NCBI RefSeq assembly: GCF_000687935.1
Contig: NZ_JHZZ01000001.1
Coordinates: forward strand, 868,001 to 932,000
Length of the DNA stretch: 64,000 nucleotides
Direction: 5' to 3'
From: Polaribacter sp. Hel_I_88
GTDB lineage: Bacteria; Bacteroidota; Bacteroidia; Flavobacteriales; Flavobacteriaceae
A program made the translations under genes and the position numbers. Positions 17,848 to 26,248 of the stretch are shown piece by piece (the stretch's first letter is position 1; every line of letters begins with the position of its first letter). The notes under the pieces were generated by a model. That model saw only the letters and a list, made by a program, of their open reading frames with translations, was not told the origin of the DNA and searched no databases.

Positions 17848-18259
17848 GTAAAAAACTGGCGGAAAAGTTAACCGAAAAACTTAGTTCTTCTAAATTGAAT
17901 TTTTGCTTTTAAAGTTTAGATTTCTCAAAAAACAGAAAAATAAACGGAAAAATTCCGTTTTCAAAAGTTCTTTTTTAAAAAAATAGTAATCCGAAAAATT
18001 TGTTTTTTTTACATTGTGGAACAGTCTCTCGCTAATCTTTTTTTTGCGGGAATTGCAAAAGTTACTGAATTTAAAAACGTGAGAATTTTCTCTTGTTAGA
18101 AAAACATAGTTTGCGGAATTTAGCTAAAAAAGGAATTTATTTTCTTTGTTGGAATTTTCTCTAAAAGTCAGAAATTAGAAAATTATTTAGTAAATTTATA
18201 AAAATGGAAAAATGCTGAAAATGGAAATTAAAAATTCAACAATAAAACACGCTTTTTAC
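17848..18259 (+). other. Cassette 13: no recognisable gene
   Basis: 412 bp between two attC-like sites with no open frame of useful length on either strand. It is A/T-rich with a perfect 8-bp hairpin AAACGGAA-AAA-TTCCGTTT (17942-17960). The cassette ends GTTGTAAAAA/TTTTTACAAC are perfectly complementary, so it is a bona fide cassette unit that may encode an RNA, a very short peptide or a decayed gene. Confidence 0.6.
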
Positions 18260-18384
18260 AACACCTTGTATAAAAAATTGCTGTATTTAGCGTAATTTAA
18301 AACTAGTCGCTCTTTTGTAACTTCTGAATTTCCTGCGGAAATTCCTCGTTCACAAAATCGCAACTTTCCATACAAAACAACGTT
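18260..18384 (+). repeat. attC-like site 13
   Basis: 125 bp, a distinct subtype shared with site 14: L arms TTGTATAAAAAATTGC and GCAACTTTCCATACAA, spacers ACC and AACAAC, inner hairpin GAATTTCC-TGC-GGAAATTC. Closes cassette 13 (10 of 10). Confidence 0.75.
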
Positions 18385-18425
18385 GGCAGTAATAAAACTA
18401 AACAACCAGAAAAATAACATTAAAA

Positions 18426-18881
18426 ATGGAAATTAAAGAATTATCAAAAATATTAAGTCAGAATTATACGAATGCATATAACGGAGAAAAAGTTGTACAA
18501 ATACATTTATTCGGAATAAAATATGGAGAAATAATCAGAAAGAATAAATATTCTTCAAAAGCTATAATAGATGAATCTGGTTTGAACGAATCCTATGTTG
18601 CGGAATTGAATAAAGGAATTAAGTTGAGGAAAGAAGTCGTTTTTGAAAATGACGAACTAGAATTAAAAAGTTTAGGAAAAATCCTAAAAGATAATTATGA
18701 AAACGCAAGAAGTGGAGAAACGGTTGCTTCTATTTATTTGTTTGGAATAAAATACGGAAAGCTCATTAAAACGAAAAACTATCCAATTAATGAAATTATA
18801 AAAATCTCTGAAATTAAAGATTCATACTTTGCTGAATTGAATAAAGGAATAAAATTATCTGAATATATAACCATAAAATAA
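18426..18881 (+). CDS. Protein of two tandem HTH-like repeats
   Basis: Cassette 14. 151 residues made of two copies of a ~70-residue unit: LSKILSQNYTNAYNGEKVV...LFGIKYGEII...ELNKGIKL and LGKILKDNYENARSGETVA...LFGIKYGKLI...ELNKGIKL. The unit resembles short helical 'HTH-like' domains, in which the second half (a SYVAELNKG-type helix) would be the recognition helix. It may bind DNA as a pseudodimer; the target is unknown. Confidence 0.6.
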   Translation: MEIKELSKILSQNYTNAYNGEKVVQIHLFGIKYGEIIRKNKYSSKAIIDESGLNESYVAELNKGIKLRKEVVFENDELELKSLGKILKDNYENARSGETVASIYLFGIKYGKLIKTKNYPINEIIKISEIKDSYFAELNKGIKLSEYITIK

Positions 18882-18894
18882 AATTACTACTGCC

Positions 18895-19020
18895 AACACC
18901 TTGTATAAAAAATTGCTATATTTAGCATAATTTAAAACTTGTTGCTCTTTTGCAAACTTCTGAATTTCCGCTGGAAATTCCTCGTTCACAAAACCGCAAC
19001 TTTCCATACAAAACAACGTT
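18895..19020 (+). repeat. attC-like site 14
   Basis: 126 bp, same subtype as site 13; inner hairpin GAATTTCC-GCT-GGAAATTC. Cassette 14 starts GTTGGCAGTA and ends TACTGCCAAC (10 of 10). Confidence 0.75.
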
Positions 19021-19032
19021 ACCTAACATTAA

Positions 19033-19812
19033 ATGAAATCCGTAATAAAATTAACATTTGTAATATTTTTAATTTTTAGTTGTTCAAAAAAACAGAAAGC
19101 TAAATCTGAAATAAACACGAAAAAAATTGAATATGGAGTTATAATTTCTGAATATCTTGAATCTAAAAAGAATGAACCAACACTTGTTTTTAATAACCCA
19201 TTTTACAATAATAAAAAGTTTGCAATCAAACTTTTAGAAAATGACATAAGTTGGTCTGAAAAAAATAACGCACTTGAGATTATAATTAATGGAACTAAAA
19301 TAAATACGTCTGATAAAGTTACATTGAATAACAATTGGGGAAAAAGTGTTGATAGTGTAAATTTTGCAAATAATGTTATGCAAATCAAACTTTACGAATC
19401 TGATTCTCTAATTGGTTTTGTGCTGACTAATGAACCTTGCACAGGACTTGGTTGTAGCGTGAATTATCAGTTAATTTTTGACTTAAAGACCAAATCTGAA
19501 AGTTATTTTGGTAGATTTAGAACTGGAACTGAATTTGAATTATACGACTTTAACCAAGATTCGAAAATTGATTTTTTAAGTAAGACTTTTTATGGTAGAA
19601 ATGAACAAATGATTGACACAACAGAATTTATTTTATACAGTCAAACCGAAAAAGGAAACTTTCAAGAATATAAAACGAATAAACAAAAACGATTTAGTTT
19701 TAAACATATTTATCCTCAAATTTATCCAAACCGAAATAAAGATTCAATAAAGGAGGTATTTGAACAAAATTGGGTAGAAAAAATAACGTTAGGTAACACC
19801 GTGTATAATTAA
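19033..19812 (+). CDS. Lipoprotein, unknown function
   Basis: Cassette 15. 259 residues with a lipoprotein signal (FLIFSC, Cys17). The ATG is only ~14 nt after the recombination point. Beta-rich, with TNEPCTGLGCSVNYQ in the middle (two Cys) and a DFNQDSKIDFL loop resembling FG-GAP/EF-hand-like calcium loops. No family assigned. The last codons (NTVYN) and TAA are provided by the attC-like site, as for the genes ending at 5149 and 11301. Confidence 0.6.
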   Translation: MKSVIKLTFVIFLIFSCSKKQKAKSEINTKKIEYGVIISEYLESKKNEPTLVFNNPFYNNKKFAIKLLENDISWSEKNNALEIIINGTKINTSDKVTLNNNWGKSVDSVNFANNVMQIKLYESDSLIGFVLTNEPCTGLGCSVNYQLIFDLKTKSESYFGRFRTGTEFELYDFNQDSKIDFLSKTFYGRNEQMIDTTEFILYSQTEKGNFQEYKTNKQKRFSFKHIYPQIYPNRNKDSIKEVFEQNWVEKITLGNTVYN

Positions 19813-19921
19813 TTGCTTGGTTCTCGCCTACCTACGAAAATCCTCGCGGATTTTCTTGGTTTGTGTTTTATTTACTAAATTTCGTGCTTAAAACACGCAA
19901 CTAATCATACACATCAACGTT
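19795..19921 (+). repeat. attC-like site 15
   Basis: 127 bp. Cassette 15 starts GTTACCTAAC and ends GTTAGGTAAC (10 of 10). Overlaps the upstream gene by 18 bp. Confidence 0.8.
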
Positions 19922-20043
19922 CTACGCAATTTGACCAAATCAAGAAAAATAGAGACTACACTCATTGATATCGCTTGTTTACTAAATCTGATTTTTAATT
20001 TATCGGATTTAAAATTAGTTTCGGTTAAAATTTAAAACGGAAT

Positions 20044-20664
20044 ATGAAATCAACTGAAAAAATATTTATAATTTTTTTAAGCCTTTTTACGGTAATTTCT
20101 TGTGCGACCAGTAATTCCCTACGAAAACCTAAATCCACTTATTCTAGTGATGAAATTTTAAAAATGGCAGAATGGCGTTTTGACTATAATTTAGAAAATT
20201 TAAAATTATGTGACTTGTATATTTTGGACGGAGTTCCTTACGAGAAAAAAGTGATTGATTCTGTTTTAATGAAATATGACAAGCGAGATATCCGAATGAT
20301 AAGTTTCCTTGAAAAACCAACTGAAAATACTTGGTGGAATAAGAATTGTGACTTAATTCCTCAAATACAAACTAAATTAATCAAACAAACACGTGAATAT
20401 AAATCAGAAATTCTAAACCGAATTATAAAAACTTACAGCAAATACGATAAAGAAATTAAAATAGCAGGAACATCTTGTGAATATTGTCCTTTGGTTATTT
20501 TAAATAATAAACCATTTTTTGCAAGCCAAAGTGAAGTTTTATCTAAAATAAGTGAATTAAAAATAAATAAAGTTGATTATATCGCTGATTATAGAAAACC
20601 TCATAATATTGAGTATTTTGGTTCTTTATCAAAAAACGGAGTTATTGAAATATTTACGAAATAA
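20044..20664 (+). CDS. Lipoprotein, unknown function
   Basis: Cassette 16. 206 residues, lipoprotein signal ending VISC (Cys20). Contains a TSCEYCPLVILNNKP stretch (CxxC) and ends with a strand pattern VDYIADYRKP...GVIEIFTK that resembles TonB-plug-like 'LDGVPY/NNKP' lipoproteins of Bacteroidota. The leader from the recombination point is longer (~125 nt) and contains no gene. Function unknown. Confidence 0.6.
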   Translation: MKSTEKIFIIFLSLFTVISCATSNSLRKPKSTYSSDEILKMAEWRFDYNLENLKLCDLYILDGVPYEKKVIDSVLMKYDKRDIRMISFLEKPTENTWWNKNCDLIPQIQTKLIKQTREYKSEILNRIIKTYSKYDKEIKIAGTSCEYCPLVILNNKPFFASQSEVLSKISELKINKVDYIADYRKPHNIEYFGSLSKNGVIEIFTK

Positions 20665-20675
20665 AAACTGCGTAG

Positions 20676-20799
20676 AACACCGTATATAATTTATTGCTAG
20701 TTCTAGCCTACTTACGAAAATCCTCGCGGATTTTCTATTCGGTTTTTATTTGCTAAATTTAGTGCTTAAACCACGCAACAAACCATATACAAACACGTT
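20676..20799 (+). repeat. attC-like site 16
   Basis: 124 bp. Cassette 16 starts GTTCTACGCA and ends TGCGTAGAAC (10 of 10). This is the only GTTC start in the array, and its end changes to match. Confidence 0.8.
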
Positions 20800-20820
20800 G
20801 TAGGTAATTTAAGAAAAACT

Positions 20821-21477
20821 ATGAGGAAAATTTTAATATTGATATTTCTAACAAGTTTTTTTGGATATTCTCAAGAAAAAGAGAATTCCGAAAACAAGGA
20901 ATTTAAAATTCTTGATGGAATTTCTCTAAAGATTAATAAGATAGAAAAAACAACGGACTCTACTTCGACTTTCTTTAATGAAGAAATAGCGGTTGAAAGA
21001 TTCAAACTTAATAGTGAAATTAATGTACAGGTTGAATGCAATATGGTTGAGGGGAAATTTGAAAAAGCAAGAGCAAATTATCTAATTGAAATCGGAATTG
21101 ATAAAGATGGTTTAATCAGAAAAAGATTTGCTGATTCTATTTATAAATATTGGACTGAAAAAAGTGAATCATATTTAAGCGGTTATGAATCTTTACCTGC
21201 TACGAACCATATTTTCTATAAAAAAGGAGATTATGTAATGTACATTGACCCTCAAAACAATAACATTGGAAAATACTATTTGATTTATTTCAAAAACCGA
21301 ATTATGAAAGTGACTTTTAAAGGGTTTGACCAAAATGGAGGTTGGGGAGGACTTTCTGCATTTTTATCAGAATTGGTTGAATTTAAATTTGATAAAAGGA
21401 CAATCAAACCTGAATACAAATCAAAATTTGACCCGAAAAAGTATATTGAACTATACGAAAACAAAGAATTTGAATAA
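20821..21477 (+). CDS. Secreted hypothetical protein
   Basis: Cassette 17. 218 residues with an N-terminal signal peptide (residues 1-17, cleavage near GYSQ). The mature part is beta-rich with a WGGLSAFLSELVEF helix near the end; no family recognised. ATG ~22 nt after the recombination point, preceded by an A-rich leader. Confidence 0.55.
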   Translation: MRKILILIFLTSFFGYSQEKENSENKEFKILDGISLKINKIEKTTDSTSTFFNEEIAVERFKLNSEINVQVECNMVEGKFEKARANYLIEIGIDKDGLIRKRFADSIYKYWTEKSESYLSGYESLPATNHIFYKKGDYVMYIDPQNNNIGKYYLIYFKNRIMKVTFKGFDQNGGWGGLSAFLSELVEFKFDKRTIKPEYKSKFDPKKYIELYENKEFE

Positions 21478-21488
21478 AAACTACCTAC

Positions 21489-21611
21489 AACACCGTATAT
21501 AATTTATTGCTAGTTCTAGCCTACTTACGAAAATCCTCGCGGATTTTCTATTCGGTTTTTATTTGCTAAATTACGTGCTAAACCACGCAACAAACCATAT
21601 ACAAACACGTT
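21489..21611 (+). repeat. attC-like site 17
   Basis: 123 bp. Cassette 17 starts GTTGTAGGTA and ends TACCTACAAC (10 of 10). Inner hairpin GAAAATCC/GGATTTTC. Confidence 0.8.
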
Positions 21612-22042
21612 GTATTTAATATCGATAGACTTTCGGAATTTTCAATACACTTTCTCGAATTTTCAAGCGTATCTAGTGAGAAGTTTTACGGTATAACTTT
21701 GAAATATTTTAGATCTCAAACTTTACGATTGAAATCGTTGAGAGTTCACTCTCAAAACGTTAAAACGTTATACAGTTTGAAGATACTGAAAATAATTGAC
21801 AAAGTCAAGTATTACGTGACTTCTCTTTGAGCGAGACTTGATAATTCTTTCACTTAAAGACGTTCCATATAAAACGCATATAAAACATATTTAAGTGAAA
21901 AACTGCATTGAAAAGCGTTCTATTGTAGCGTCTTCGAGACTCCGTATTTTCAGGTGAATTTTTGGAAAGGTTGTCAGTGATGATATCTTTTAGAAGATCC
22001 TCGAAACTATTTATATGATGGATTATGGAAAATACTAAACAC
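21612..22042 (+). other. Cassette 18: no recognisable gene, hairpin-rich
   Basis: 431 bp without a convincing gene. It is rich in tight inverted repeats: CGATT-GA-AATCG just before TTGAGAGT-TC-ACTCTCAA (21738-21755), and TTTCACTTAAA (21848-21858) with TTTAAGTGAAA (21890-21900), 11 bp perfect. The density of hairpins suggests a structured RNA or a folded DNA element. Cassette ends match 9 of 10. Confidence 0.55.
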
Positions 22043-22166
22043 AACAACCCATATAAAAAATAGCTACTTTAGTTATTATTAAAAAAATTAAAGTATTTTT
22101 AAGAACTAATAGAATATCTATAAAATAATAGCTTTAAAAACGCTACATTTCATATAGGTACTCGTT
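22043..22166 (+). repeat. attC-like site 18 (divergent)
   Basis: 124 bp. Most divergent site: L arms CCCATATAAAAAATAGC and GCTACATTTCATATAGG still pair. Cassette 18 starts GTTGTATTTA and ends TAAACACAAC (9 of 10, one internal mismatch). Confidence 0.65.
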
Positions 22167-22196
22167 GTACAACATTAACACAAACTTTACGCTGAA

Positions 22197-22736
22197 TTGA
22201 AAAACCTCAAACCTGAATTCTCAATAAACGAAGTTGGAAAGTTCCGATTTTATAGCGGAATTCTAATCGGAATTGGATTTAGCATAATTCTAAATTCTCT
22301 ATTTCGTCTGACTTTAAGAGTGTGTAATTTAGGAATGTCTATTGACCAATGGAGTTTGGAATATGAAATTCCTCTTTATTATCATATTTTAATTGGATTT
22401 GCTTCTTTTGGATTTTCTTTTTGTTTTACAACTTATTTATGGATGAGCAAACCATTTGCAAATAACAGAAGGAAAACTCTGAAATTAAGAATGGCTCAAA
22501 TTAATCCGATTTGGATTTTCTTTGGAACACTTATATTTCTATTAAGATTGTTTTGGTTTTTTACAAGTATTGAATTGACAATCGAAAAGGATTTTCCGGT
22601 TTTAGGTTTTATGATTCCGACTTTTATATATCTGTATTGTTGGAATTTAATTTCGGATATTTATAAATCAAAAAAAGCGTTTCTGATTTCTTCGCTGATT
22701 TTCATAATTAGCGGAATTATATTAAGCGGAATTTAA
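22197..22736 (+). CDS. Multi-pass membrane protein, unknown function
   Basis: Cassette 19. 179 residues from a TTG start about 32 nt after the recombination point; no ATG is available before the first membrane segment. Five predicted hydrophobic segments (about residues 19-41, 60-82, 103-122, 131-151, 160-178) with a basic loop NNRRKTLKLR. Family not recognised. Confidence 0.5.
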   Translation: MKNLKPEFSINEVGKFRFYSGILIGIGFSIILNSLFRLTLRVCNLGMSIDQWSLEYEIPLYYHILIGFASFGFSFCFTTYLWMSKPFANNRRKTLKLRMAQINPIWIFFGTLIFLLRLFWFFTSIELTIEKDFPVLGFMIPTFIYLYCWNLISDIYKSKKAFLISSLIFIISGIILSGI

Positions 22737-22761
22737 AAATGAAAACAAAATAACGTTGTAC

Positions 22762-22885
22762 AACACCGTATATAATTTATTGCTAGTTCTAGCCTACTTA
22801 CGAAAATCCTCTCGGATTTTCTATTCGGTTTTTATTTGCTAACTTTAGTGCTTAAAACACGCAACAAACCATATACAAACACGTT
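22762..22885 (+). repeat. attC-like site 19
   Basis: 124 bp. Cassette 19 starts and ends with the self-complementary GTTGTACAAC (10 of 10). Confidence 0.8.
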
Positions 22886-22954
22886 GCCAGTAATTAACCA
22901 TGTACTTTCCTGAAATAGGTTGACTAAAAATTCATCAATTATTAATAGTCACTT

Positions 22955-23413
22955 ATGAAAAATCAAAAACAACACTGGCAGAAAAAAAAGTACCAAAAAG
23001 TAACTTTAGAAACCAAACTATTCGTCGTTGACCAAATTCAAAATGGTCAGATTTCAACAAACTTTGCTTCCAAAAAATATGATGTTCCTAGAACTACTAT
23101 TGGTTATTGGATTAAAAAATACAGTACTTTAGTGCAACAAAACACTGGTATGAGTAAAAACGATGAAATTAAAAAATTAAAGGAACGTATTGAAGAGTTG
23201 GAGTTTGTAAAAGACTTTCAACAAGACATTATTGCTGATATGGAAATCATTACAGGGGTCGATTTGGCAAAAAAGTCATTGCCCAAAACATTAGCAAAAG
23301 AGATAGAACTAAAAAAGAAAAACATTTTAAAACAAAATGGATCTATCAATGTTTTGGGATTAGCAAACAAGCCTACTACAAAAGACTTAAAACACAAAAA
23401 ATCAAACAAATAA
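22955..23413 (+). CDS. IS3-family transposase OrfA
   Basis: 152 residues: N-terminal helix-turn-helix (FVVDQIQNG...ASKKYDVPRTTIGYWIKKY) for end binding, then a leucine-zipper-like coiled coil (EIKKLKERIEELEFVKDF). At codons 119-121 lies the slippery heptamer A-AAA-AAG (23311-23317), where ribosomes can slip -1 into orfB. About 23 of 152 residues differ from copy B. Confidence 0.85.
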   Translation: MKNQKQHWQKKKYQKVTLETKLFVVDQIQNGQISTNFASKKYDVPRTTIGYWIKKYSTLVQQNTGMSKNDEIKKLKERIEELEFVKDFQQDIIADMEIITGVDLAKKSLPKTLAKEIELKKKNILKQNGSINVLGLANKPTTKDLKHKKSNK

Positions 23414-23433
23414 ACGATACCAAAATTATTAAA

Positions 23434-24207
23434 ATGGTTAAAAACTACCGTAAAAAGGTAGGTCAAAAAACGGGTGGTATCAAACTATATGCTGAACTTA
23501 AACAAGACTTTATTAACCAAGAAATTAAAATAGGAAGAGACAAGTTGTATGACGTTTTAAGGCTTCATAATTTACTGGTACCCAAACTCAAAAACTACGT
23601 GACAACAACCAACTCTAATCACCTGTTTAGAAAATATAAAAACCTAATTAAAGACCAAGTGCCAACTAGACCAGAACAGCTCTGGGTAAGCGATATAACC
23701 TATATTAAAACAGATAATGGACATAACTATTTAGCAATTGTTACAGACGCCTATTCCAAGCAAATTATGGGATATAATCTAGATAATCATATGAAAACTT
23801 CTCTCTGTACAAAAGCGCTTCAAATGGCTATTAAAAACAGAAAATACCCTAATAAAAAACTCATTCATCACTCAGATAGAGGTTTTCAATACTGTAATCC
23901 AAAATACACTCAATTTGCTGAAAATAATGGAATTATTATGAGTATGACAGAACAATACGACCCTTATGAAAATGCAATCGCAGAAAGAATAAACAGAACT
24001 TTGAAATATGAATATGGTCTTAAAAATTGCATTAAAAATACAGAGATTGCTCAAAAAACTGCGAATCAAGCTGTGCATATTTACAACAATTTAAGAACCC
24101 ATTTTAGCTTAGATTTAAGAAAACCAGCTGAAGTACACCTAAACCCAAATATCAAATACAAATCATATCGAAAAAATAAACTAAATTTGACTGAACTTAA
24201 AATTTAA
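23434..24207 (+). CDS. IS3-family transposase OrfB (DDE integrase domain)
   Basis: 257 residues from the first ATG, but the -1 frame is open back to the slippery site at 23311 and encodes the usual OrfB start (CFGISKQAYYKR). The natural product is therefore an OrfAB fusion. rve-type catalytic core: D in LWVSDITYI, D in LIHHSDRGFQY, E in YDPYENAIAERI, completing the DDE triad. Probably active. Confidence 0.85.
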   Translation: MVKNYRKKVGQKTGGIKLYAELKQDFINQEIKIGRDKLYDVLRLHNLLVPKLKNYVTTTNSNHLFRKYKNLIKDQVPTRPEQLWVSDITYIKTDNGHNYLAIVTDAYSKQIMGYNLDNHMKTSLCTKALQMAIKNRKYPNKKLIHHSDRGFQYCNPKYTQFAENNGIIMSMTEQYDPYENAIAERINRTLKYEYGLKNCIKNTEIAQKTANQAVHIYNNLRTHFSLDLRKPAEVHLNPNIKYKSYRKNKLNLTELKI

Positions 24208-24320
24208 ACTAATAGCAGTTCAAATTATTTTTTGCCTTCTAAACGGCTAAAAAAAATAATTTGGACGGGATAATTTAAACTAAAAAAAGGTCAACCTATT
24301 TCAGTATAATACACCAACCT

Positions 24321-25214
24321 ATGAACATAAATTTAATCCGACCTGAAAAAGTCAATTTAAAAGACCATCCAGTTTTGACTGAAAGTTGGTTACAAGACAT
24401 AATCGCCAAAAATCCAGAAATTATTGGACTTGGAGATTTAAGTCTCAAAGACAAAGAAAGAAAACAACTTCGAGCAGGAAGATTAGATATTTTACTTCAA
24501 GACCCAGATATAAATAAACGATACGAAGTCGAAATTCAACTTGGAAAAACAGACGAAAGTCATATAATCCGAACGATTGAATATTGGGATATTGAACGAA
24601 AAAGGTATCCGCAATATGAACATTGTGCTGTAATAATTGCAGAAGAAATTACGAGTAGATTTTTAAATGTAATCGGACTTTTTAACGGAACTATCCCGTT
24701 AATAGCTATTCAACTTACAGCCTATAAAAATGGAGACGACTACTTTCTGACTTTCAACAAAGTGCTTGACGAAATGAATTTAGGTTTGGTCGATGATGAT
24801 GAAGAAATTAGTGAAATTACCGACCGAAATTATTGGGAGAAAGAAAAAGGAACACCGAAAACCATAAAAATTGTTGACGGAGCTTTGGAATTAATCACAG
24901 AAGTAATCCCAGGTTATCAATTAAAATACAATAAGTTTTATATAGGTTTAGCTCAAAATGGTCGAGCAGATAATTTTGTGCTGTTTAGAGCGAAAAAGAA
25001 CTTTACTCGAATGGAAATTCGACTTGAAAAATCAGATGAATTAGAAAACGAAATTGAAAGTCGAGGAATTGATGTAATGGACTACGAAAAAAGAAATGGA
25101 CGATATAGAATTAAATTGACCGAAAAGGATTTAAAGCAACATAGGGAATTCATCAAAGATTTAGTTAGAAAATCAAAGGGAATACACATTGAACCTGAAC
25201 AACAGAACGAATAA
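24321..25214 (+). CDS. PD-(D/E)XK-like protein
   Basis: Cassette 20. 297 residues. The N-terminal half reads AGRLDILLQDPDINKRYEVEIQLGKTDESHIIRTIEYWD: GRxD, then E-x-E-I-Q-L-G-K, the metal-binding pattern of the restriction-endonuclease-like fold (Q replacing the second K position, with K following). The C-terminal half resembles a DUF5655-type tail. ATG is 9 bp after the IS right end; before insertion it sat ~25 nt from the recombination point. A defence role is possible but unproven. Confidence 0.6.
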   Translation: MNINLIRPEKVNLKDHPVLTESWLQDIIAKNPEIIGLGDLSLKDKERKQLRAGRLDILLQDPDINKRYEVEIQLGKTDESHIIRTIEYWDIERKRYPQYEHCAVIIAEEITSRFLNVIGLFNGTIPLIAIQLTAYKNGDDYFLTFNKVLDEMNLGLVDDDEEISEITDRNYWEKEKGTPKTIKIVDGALELITEVIPGYQLKYNKFYIGLAQNGRADNFVLFRAKKNFTRMEIRLEKSDELENEIESRGIDVMDYEKRNGRYRIKLTEKDLKQHREFIKDLVRKSKGIHIEPEQQNE

Positions 25215-25225
25215 TAACTACTGGC

Positions 25226-25412
25226 AACAACGTATATAGCTCATAGCTAAGTAGTTGCTTAATCGAAGTTAAGGTATATTTGCGAGTCCGCCAAATTTTT
25301 AAATTTGGCTTATTGAGAAAAAAGATAATAAGAAAAATTTAAAAATTCGGCTCGTGCTTCATCCGAAACTAATTGTTTAATTTGCACGCTACGAGCCATA
25401 TACAGAGACGTT
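25226..25412 (+). repeat. attC-like site 20 (long form)
   Basis: 187 bp. L arms GTATATAGCTCATAGC and GCTACGAGCCATATAC differ from site 6, but the inner 79-bp module (25289-25367) matches site 6 at 76 of 79 positions without gaps. Cassette 20 starts GTTGCCAGTA and ends TACTGGCAAC (10 of 10). Confidence 0.75.
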
Positions 25413-25427
25413 GCCCATAATTAAAAA

Positions 25428-26078
25428 ATGAACCGAATAACAATCATATTTTTTATTTTAATTCTAAATTTTTCTTGTTCTGAAAAGAGTGAGAATAGTG
25501 GATTATTAAAAGAAAACAGTCTTTTAAAAACTAAAATATTGGAATTGGAAAATGTCAATGCTGAATTGAGTAAACAGAATTCAATTCTTAAATCATTGAA
25601 ATCTGACAAAAAGAAAAATGAAATTTCTGAATTGAGAGATTCTAAAGTAATAAAATTACTCGACGAACGATTTTCAAAAGACACATTAGATTTACAAAAA
25701 TATGGAAACGAATATATCTTCGAGAGAAATATTGAGTTGACTAAATTAGATAATAAACTATTTGCTGAAGCTTTTGGAAATATAAGAGAACAACTGAATT
25801 CTTTCGGCTATTCCGTTTTTAGTATTTGTGACGGAGAATCACTACCTCTTGAGATGTGTAATTGCACAGATTCGATATATATAGTTATTGAACCAGAAGA
25901 ACTTGGAGAAGATTACGAATTATATCGAGTTGGCTATTTCTACAATGTTGATTTAGTTTCATTGGAACGAATTGAAAAAGAAAATTTTGAATACGATTTT
26001 GAATTAACATTTGAGCACGGAAAATACCCAAGAAAAAAAGAGAAAATAAGCTTGAACGAAATGAAATTGGAAAAATAA
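25428..26078 (+). CDS. Lipoprotein with coiled coil
   Basis: Cassette 21. 216 residues. Lipoprotein signal NFSC (Cys17), a leucine-rich coiled coil at about residues 25-75, then a globular C-terminal part with an acidic CNCTDSIYIVIEPEELGEDYEL stretch (shortened motif: CNCTDS). No family recognised. ATG ~17 nt after the recombination point. Confidence 0.6.
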   Translation: MNRITIIFFILILNFSCSEKSENSGLLKENSLLKTKILELENVNAELSKQNSILKSLKSDKKKNEISELRDSKVIKLLDERFSKDTLDLQKYGNEYIFERNIELTKLDNKLFAEAFGNIREQLNSFGYSVFSICDGESLPLEMCNCTDSIYIVIEPEELGEDYELYRVGYFYNVDLVSLERIEKENFEYDFELTFEHGKYPRKKEKISLNEMKLEK

Positions 26079-26086
26079 CTATGGGC

Positions 26087-26209
26087 AACACCGTGTATAA
26101 TTAATGGCTAGTTCGAGCTTGCTTACGAAAACCCTCGCGGATTTTCTATTCGGTTTTTATTTATTAAATTAGTTGCTGAAACACGCCACTAATCATACAC
26201 AAACACGTT
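26087..26209 (+). repeat. attC-like site 21
   Basis: 123 bp. Cassette 21 starts GTTGCCCATA and ends TATGGGCAAC (10 of 10). The inner hairpin has one uncompensated change (GAAAACCC/GGATTTTC). Confidence 0.8.
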
Positions 26210-26248
26210 GGCATTAATTTGAATCACTCAAATCTGAAATTAAAATCT

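Larger units (their letters stand above)
22901..24312 (+). mobile_element. IS3-family insertion sequence, copy A
   Basis: 1412 bp with terminal inverted repeats: TGTACTTTCCTGAAATAGG on the left, TGTATTATACTGAAATAGG as reverse complement on the right. It is flanked by CCA on both sides (22898-22900, 24313-24315), a 3-bp target duplication typical of IS3. It carries orfA and orfB joined by a -1 frameshift and a stem-loop after orfB (24221-24263). It is inserted in the leader of cassette 20, 16 bp after the R' GTT; removing it restores a normal short leader. Confidence 0.9.

Noticed and set aside
21850..22047. 65-residue minus-strand frame in cassette 18
   Set aside because: Starts at a TTG within the neighbouring site, opposite to all other cassette genes, with no signal or domain; treated as chance.
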